From Verrucomicrobiales bacterium (GTDB lineage Bacteria; Verrucomicrobiota; Verrucomicrobiia; Limisphaerales; SXTU01), in contig SXTU01000280.1 in NCBI GenBank assembly GCA_005791875.1, forward strand, positions 1 through 56,049: DNA of 56,049 bases, in the 5' to 3' direction. Position numbers and translations under genes: made by a program. Every line of letters starts with the position of its first letter. Positions within the stretch are counted from its first letter, which is position 1. Below are positions 53,101 through 56,049 of the stretch, piece after piece. Under the pieces are notes generated by a model. That model had not been told where the DNA came from, did not search any database, and saw only the letters and a list, made by a program, of their open reading frames with translations.

Positions 53101-53619
53101 CACGCAGGCCGCGCTGTCGTCCCCGCGCAGGCGCAACGCGTAATTCTGGTTGTCCGAGGCGAAGCCCTTGTTGCCCGTGCGCCCCTTGCCGATGACATAG
53201 ACCTGCTGCCCGTCCTTGATGCTGTGCGCGAAGACCCACGCTTCGAGCGTGAGCGAATCGCCCTGGCTGAAATCCAGCGCGCTCTTCGCGCCGGGGTCCT
53301 TCACGCGGATGAACTCGCCCTTGCCGCTGAACCCCGCCGCCGTGCTATCCGGCTCGAACTCGGGGAACTCCGTCGCGAGTTGCGCGCGCTGGCCGAGCTG
53401 CACTTTGCCCTCAACCGTGCCGTTGAGCGCGGCGGCGTTCGCGCCGGGCGCGAGGTTCAGCGCCGTGCTGCCGCTGGCGTCGTTCAAGCGCCAGTAAGCC
53501 ACCGGCTTGTCCGCAAGAATCAAGTCGGCGTAACGCGAGGGTTTGGTGGCCGTGGCCGCGTCCGCCGTGAGCACGGCGGCGAGCAGCAGGAGTGCGGAGG
53601 AAGGACGCAGAACGTTCAT
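50194..53619 (-). CDS. LamG-like + DUF1549 + DUF1553 (PSD1) protein
   Basis: YADLILADKPVAYWRLNDASGSTALNLA; DGQQVYVIGKGRTG (LamG); RRLALDTVGLPPTPEQIKRFLADD; MVNRVWKRYLGWGFVEPVDDWENQKASHPELLAWLAREF. Confidence 0.92.
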   Translation of the reverse strand: MNVLRPSSALLLLAAVLTADAATATKPSRYADLILADKPVAYWRLNDASGSTALNLAPGANAAALNGTVEGKVQLGQRAQLATEFPEFEPDSTAAGFSGKGEFIRVKDPGAKSALDFSQGDSLTLEAWVFAHSIKDGQQVYVIGKGRTGNKGFASDNQNYALRLRGDDSAACVSFLFRDAEGAVAGAKKQESEKHWHRWTSTDGFAPGSGWHHVAVTYTFGKSASIKGYIDGMEVKGTWDMGGKSDAPPVVDDDELWIGSSMGAQAGSSFNGLINEVAIHRRVLSASSLKDRFNHVPPAPKFDLAKLPKDRVQVEVIEGISNTPNWNFAPGAPAEVYTETAFGFVNTATKYSLRGVRVDRSNPFLLRATAKVTLPAGEHRVLLRSLQSARLFVDGKQLGQTKFIIPNGSGHGKVEEPPGAEYPAGLRFPHTGHNEQWLTFKSKGGEHLFVLEGIIGGKGLKPEVGELTVSLARGSELFHLLAPKEKIPHTDAGWTAFTDTQLATLATVDAQRRKDFTAEEHKYWAQRHELARKAVSAKPTPAVPSVSAATPVQNAIDRFIGARLEAAKVKPAPLVDDLAFLRRLALDTVGLPPTPEQIKRFLADDAKARRANAIDRFLAQPGWADNWVGYWQDVLAENPAILKPTLNNTGPFRWWIHESFLDNRPMDRFATELIAMEGSVYHGGPAGFGIATQNDVPMADRAQIVSSAFLAMNLACARCHDAPYHDFKQKDLFSLAAMLKQGAQDVPKSSSIPANANIKVGRRIQVTLHPGEKVEPNFPFAALLHGESAASLARDAKNSREQLAAFVTSPENERFAQVMVNRVWKRYLGWGFVEPVDDWENQKASHPELLAWLAREFVVHGYDLKHLARLVFNSHTYQRVSGLHTPASDEPADRLFASPARRRLQAEQLVDSMFAVVGKRMDSELLTLDNDSRRSAKDFLTLGVPRRAWEFTGLSNDRDRPALSMPRTQAITDVLLMFGWRETRQGPLSVRDHSPNVLQPAVLANGDMGNGRVTRLSDDCDLVDVLTRAQPLPELIEAVTLRVLSRPPTSAERESFRNHLEAGYADRVVSAGKSVRKDYDPSQLLSWSNHLNAKATEIKLAVEEKARLGDTATARLKKDWRERMEDVLWAMVNSPEFVFVP

Positions 53620-53686
53620 AATGCTGATTTAAGCTAGCAATGGACGCGAACGATCGAAAGCGGAATCAAGCTGAGTCTGGGCCGGA

Positions 53687-54026
53687 GCGCCGGCTTCCAA
53701 GCCGGCTTGAGCCCGAACTCCGAAGTCGAGGCTGAAAGCCCCAGACATGACAGCCCGCGGCAACGCCCCGGGTAGCGGAATAGAAGGATCGCAGCCCTGA
53801 AGGGGCGGAACAATTTGTGTCGCCCTTTCAGGGCTTGGAATCTCCTTGCCGGGTAACCCGGGGCGTTGCCCCGGGCTGGTTTGTGATGCTCCTTCGGAGC
53901 GCCAGCTTCGGAGTTCGGCTTGGATCGGGACAAGGCGAATGCGTGCGTTTGGCTGCCGCTTAATGCCGCCTGCCTGACTTGGCCCTTTCTCCTCCGAACG
54001 CGCAAAGCCGGCTTGGAAGCCGGCGC
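53687..54026. repeat. Composite nested palindrome: three concentric inverted repeats around a copy of the GGGCAACGCCC element
   Basis: Outer 22-bp perfect IR GCGCCGGCTTCCAAGCCGGCTT (53687-53708 / 54005-54026); middle 13-bp IR CCGAACTCCGAAG (53713-53725 / 53906-53918); inner element 53751-53902. Confidence 0.93.
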
Positions 54027-54067
54027 GCCCACCAGAAGGGCGCGGCGCATGAACGCACCGTGGAGGG

Positions 54068-56049
54068 CTACTTGGCGGTCAGGCGGCGGGTGATGTATTC
54101 GCGGACGAGGGAGATCTTTGACTTGGCGAGGAGGAGCGCGCCTTGGGCGGGATTGGCGGCGACGATGGGTTCGGTGGCATACCAATACATCAGCGGGAGG
54201 TTGTGGTCGGTGGCGTCCTCAGCGTGGGCGAGGAGGCTCTCCACGATGGGCAGGCGCTCGGCCACGGTCAGGCGCTGGCAGGCGCTGGCGAGGTAGAGGC
54301 GCACAAGCGGGGAGGGGTCGTCCTTTGCGAGGCGGGTGAAGGTGCTCAAGTCGCCGCCTTCAAGCTTTCTTTCTTCAGCGAGAAGTTGCACAGCCCAAGC
54401 GCGGATGTGCTCGTCCGAATCGGAGAGCCAATTGACGTAATGCTCATGTCCGAGCGTGCGAGTGACATGAGCGGTCCAAAGAGCGCGAAGCCGAGTTGAG
54501 GAATTAACCTGCTTGTCCTGCGGCAGCGGCTGGTAGTTGGGCTTCGCGGGCCAGGATTTCATGCTGATGTAGTCATTCAGCAGGGTTGCATTTTCACCGG
54601 AAAGGCCGAGGCCACCAGAGGCGGTTCGCTCCTGAAGAATTCGACTGGCGTGCCGCGCGAGCCAATTGTTCTTGCTGAGAAGGCGCTGGATTAGCTCGGA
54701 GTCTTTCAGCTTCGCCAAATCCACCTGCGTTCCCTTCTTGTCGCCGTAGCTGATTTTGTAAATCCGCCCGTTGCTCCGGTCGTGGGCCGCCGCGTTGCCG
54801 GTGTGGCACTGCTGCTTGTCATACCAGTCGATGATGAAGACGTTGCCATCCTGGTCGTAGCGTTGGTCGAGCGTCTGGCTCCAGCGGTCGTTGAAGTTCA
54901 GGAAATCCGGCGCGTGCTTGCCCACGTAGCCGCTGCCTTTGCGCTCGGGCACATCCACGTTCAGGCGCTGGCCGTGGATATTCCCCATGAAGAGCTTGCC
55001 GTGATATTCCTTGGGCCAGCTCCCGCCGAGATAGCACATGAGGCCCGCGTGCGCATGGCCGCCGCCGGCCGTGTCGGAACGCGCGTTGCCGCCGTGCGGG
55101 GTCGCGCCGAGATAGTGGCGGTGGTCGGCGATGGTCTTGAGGTCGTCGTAGATGAACGGATTGATGGGCTGCTTGCCGGGCTTGGCGAAGTCCTGTTTGA
55201 AGTAATCCGGCGCGACGCGCTTCGCCTCCTCGATGCTCGGTGCGTAATGCTGGCCGCCCTGCCGCTGGTAGCGCCCGCCCTGAATCATGTGGAAGAGGTG
55301 CGGGATGACGCAGGCCTCGATGAAGAGCTGCCCGTGCTCGTTGAAGTCCAGCCCCCACGGATTGCTTGTCCCCTCGGCGAAGACCTCGAAGCGTTTCTTC
55401 ACCGGCTGGTAGCGCCAGACGCCGGCGTTGATGAACTGCCGCTCCGTGTCCGGCGCGCCAGCGACCTTTACGTGCGAATGCGTGAAGACGCCGTGGCAGC
55501 CGTAGAGCCAGCCGTCCGGCCCCCAGCGGAAAGTGTTCAGCATCTCGTGCGTGTCCTGCCACGCGAAGCCTTCGAGTAACTTCACCGGCTCACCGGCGGG
55601 CTGCGGCCCTTTGTCCGTCTCTTTCACCGGTATGTGCAGCAGCCACGGCGCAGCACCGACGAACACGCCACCGAAGCCATACTCGATAGCGCTGGCGAGG
55701 TTGAGCTTCTCCATGAAGACGGTGCGCTTGTCGAACTTGTGGTCCCCGTCGGTGTCCTCGAAGACGAGGATGCGGTCCGTGCCCTGGCCCTCGGGCGCGC
55801 GCTGCGGGTAGGTATAATTCTCGATGACCCAGAGCCGTCCGCGGTCATCAATGCAGAAGGCGATGGGCTGCTTCACGTCCGGCTCAGCGGCGAAGACGTG
55901 CAGCTTAAAACCCGGCGGGAGCGTCGCGGCCTTCACCACTTCAGCAGCGGTGAGGCCGGCGAACTTCACGTCGTCGGTCGGAAGCGGGCTGGCCTTCGGC
56001 GCACCCTTCGCAGCGGCCACGGCGGCGAAGGCGGGCTTGTCCTTGTAGA
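54068..56049 (-). CDS. TIGR02604-like membrane-bound dehydrogenase / PVC-type heme-binding glucose-dehydrogenase-like protein, N-terminus beyond window
   Basis: LPPGFKLHVFAAEPDVKQPIAFCIDDRGRLWVIENYTYPQRAPEGQGTDRILVFEDTDGDHKFDKRTVF; frame stays open to the window edge (YKDKPAFAAVAAAKG). Confidence 0.88.
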   Translation of the reverse strand, partial: YKDKPAFAAVAAAKGAPKASPLPTDDVKFAGLTAAEVVKAATLPPGFKLHVFAAEPDVKQPIAFCIDDRGRLWVIENYTYPQRAPEGQGTDRILVFEDTDGDHKFDKRTVFMEKLNLASAIEYGFGGVFVGAAPWLLHIPVKETDKGPQPAGEPVKLLEGFAWQDTHEMLNTFRWGPDGWLYGCHGVFTHSHVKVAGAPDTERQFINAGVWRYQPVKKRFEVFAEGTSNPWGLDFNEHGQLFIEACVIPHLFHMIQGGRYQRQGGQHYAPSIEEAKRVAPDYFKQDFAKPGKQPINPFIYDDLKTIADHRHYLGATPHGGNARSDTAGGGHAHAGLMCYLGGSWPKEYHGKLFMGNIHGQRLNVDVPERKGSGYVGKHAPDFLNFNDRWSQTLDQRYDQDGNVFIIDWYDKQQCHTGNAAAHDRSNGRIYKISYGDKKGTQVDLAKLKDSELIQRLLSKNNWLARHASRILQERTASGGLGLSGENATLLNDYISMKSWPAKPNYQPLPQDKQVNSSTRLRALWTAHVTRTLGHEHYVNWLSDSDEHIRAWAVQLLAEERKLEGGDLSTFTRLAKDDPSPLVRLYLASACQRLTVAERLPIVESLLAHAEDATDHNLPLMYWYATEPIVAANPAQGALLLAKSKISLVREYITRRLTAK

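Overview
High-GC bacterial chromosomal window. The gene content (PSD1/DUF1549-DUF1553 cytochrome-type proteins, DUF1501 proteins, a TIGR02604-like dehydrogenase, ThuA, Gfo/Idh/MocA, TIM-barrel epimerase) suggests a Verrucomicrobiota/PVC soil or freshwater lineage; this is inference. About 43 CDS are supported. They include murA, thiE, rsmE, dus, a purE-[toxin/antitoxin]-purK cluster, a minimal GspE-L-M-D secretion/pilus-like operon, two or three ECF sigma modules, a UvrD/PcrA helicase and alkaline phosphatase. No rRNA, tRNA, CRISPR array, prophage or transposase was recognised. The most striking structure is a dense and diverse set of short imperfect-palindromic repeats, about 20 elements in at least 10 sequence families. 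Several are built from 7-bp tandem units arranged as inverted arrays. At least five lie inside ORFs without breaking the frame (PSD1, UvrD helicase, MnmC-like protein, Dus N-terminus, a 158-aa operon protein), and at least two supply the stop codon of the adjacent gene. Other notable items are two decaying genes (an endonuclease/exonuclease/phosphatase gene with a frameshift and a TGG-to-TGA change; a PSD1 gene fused by deletion to the C-terminal half of a DUF1501 gene), a toxin/antitoxin pair inside the purE-purK operon, and an abrupt AT-rich junction that truncates a MoxR ATPase at the left window edge.
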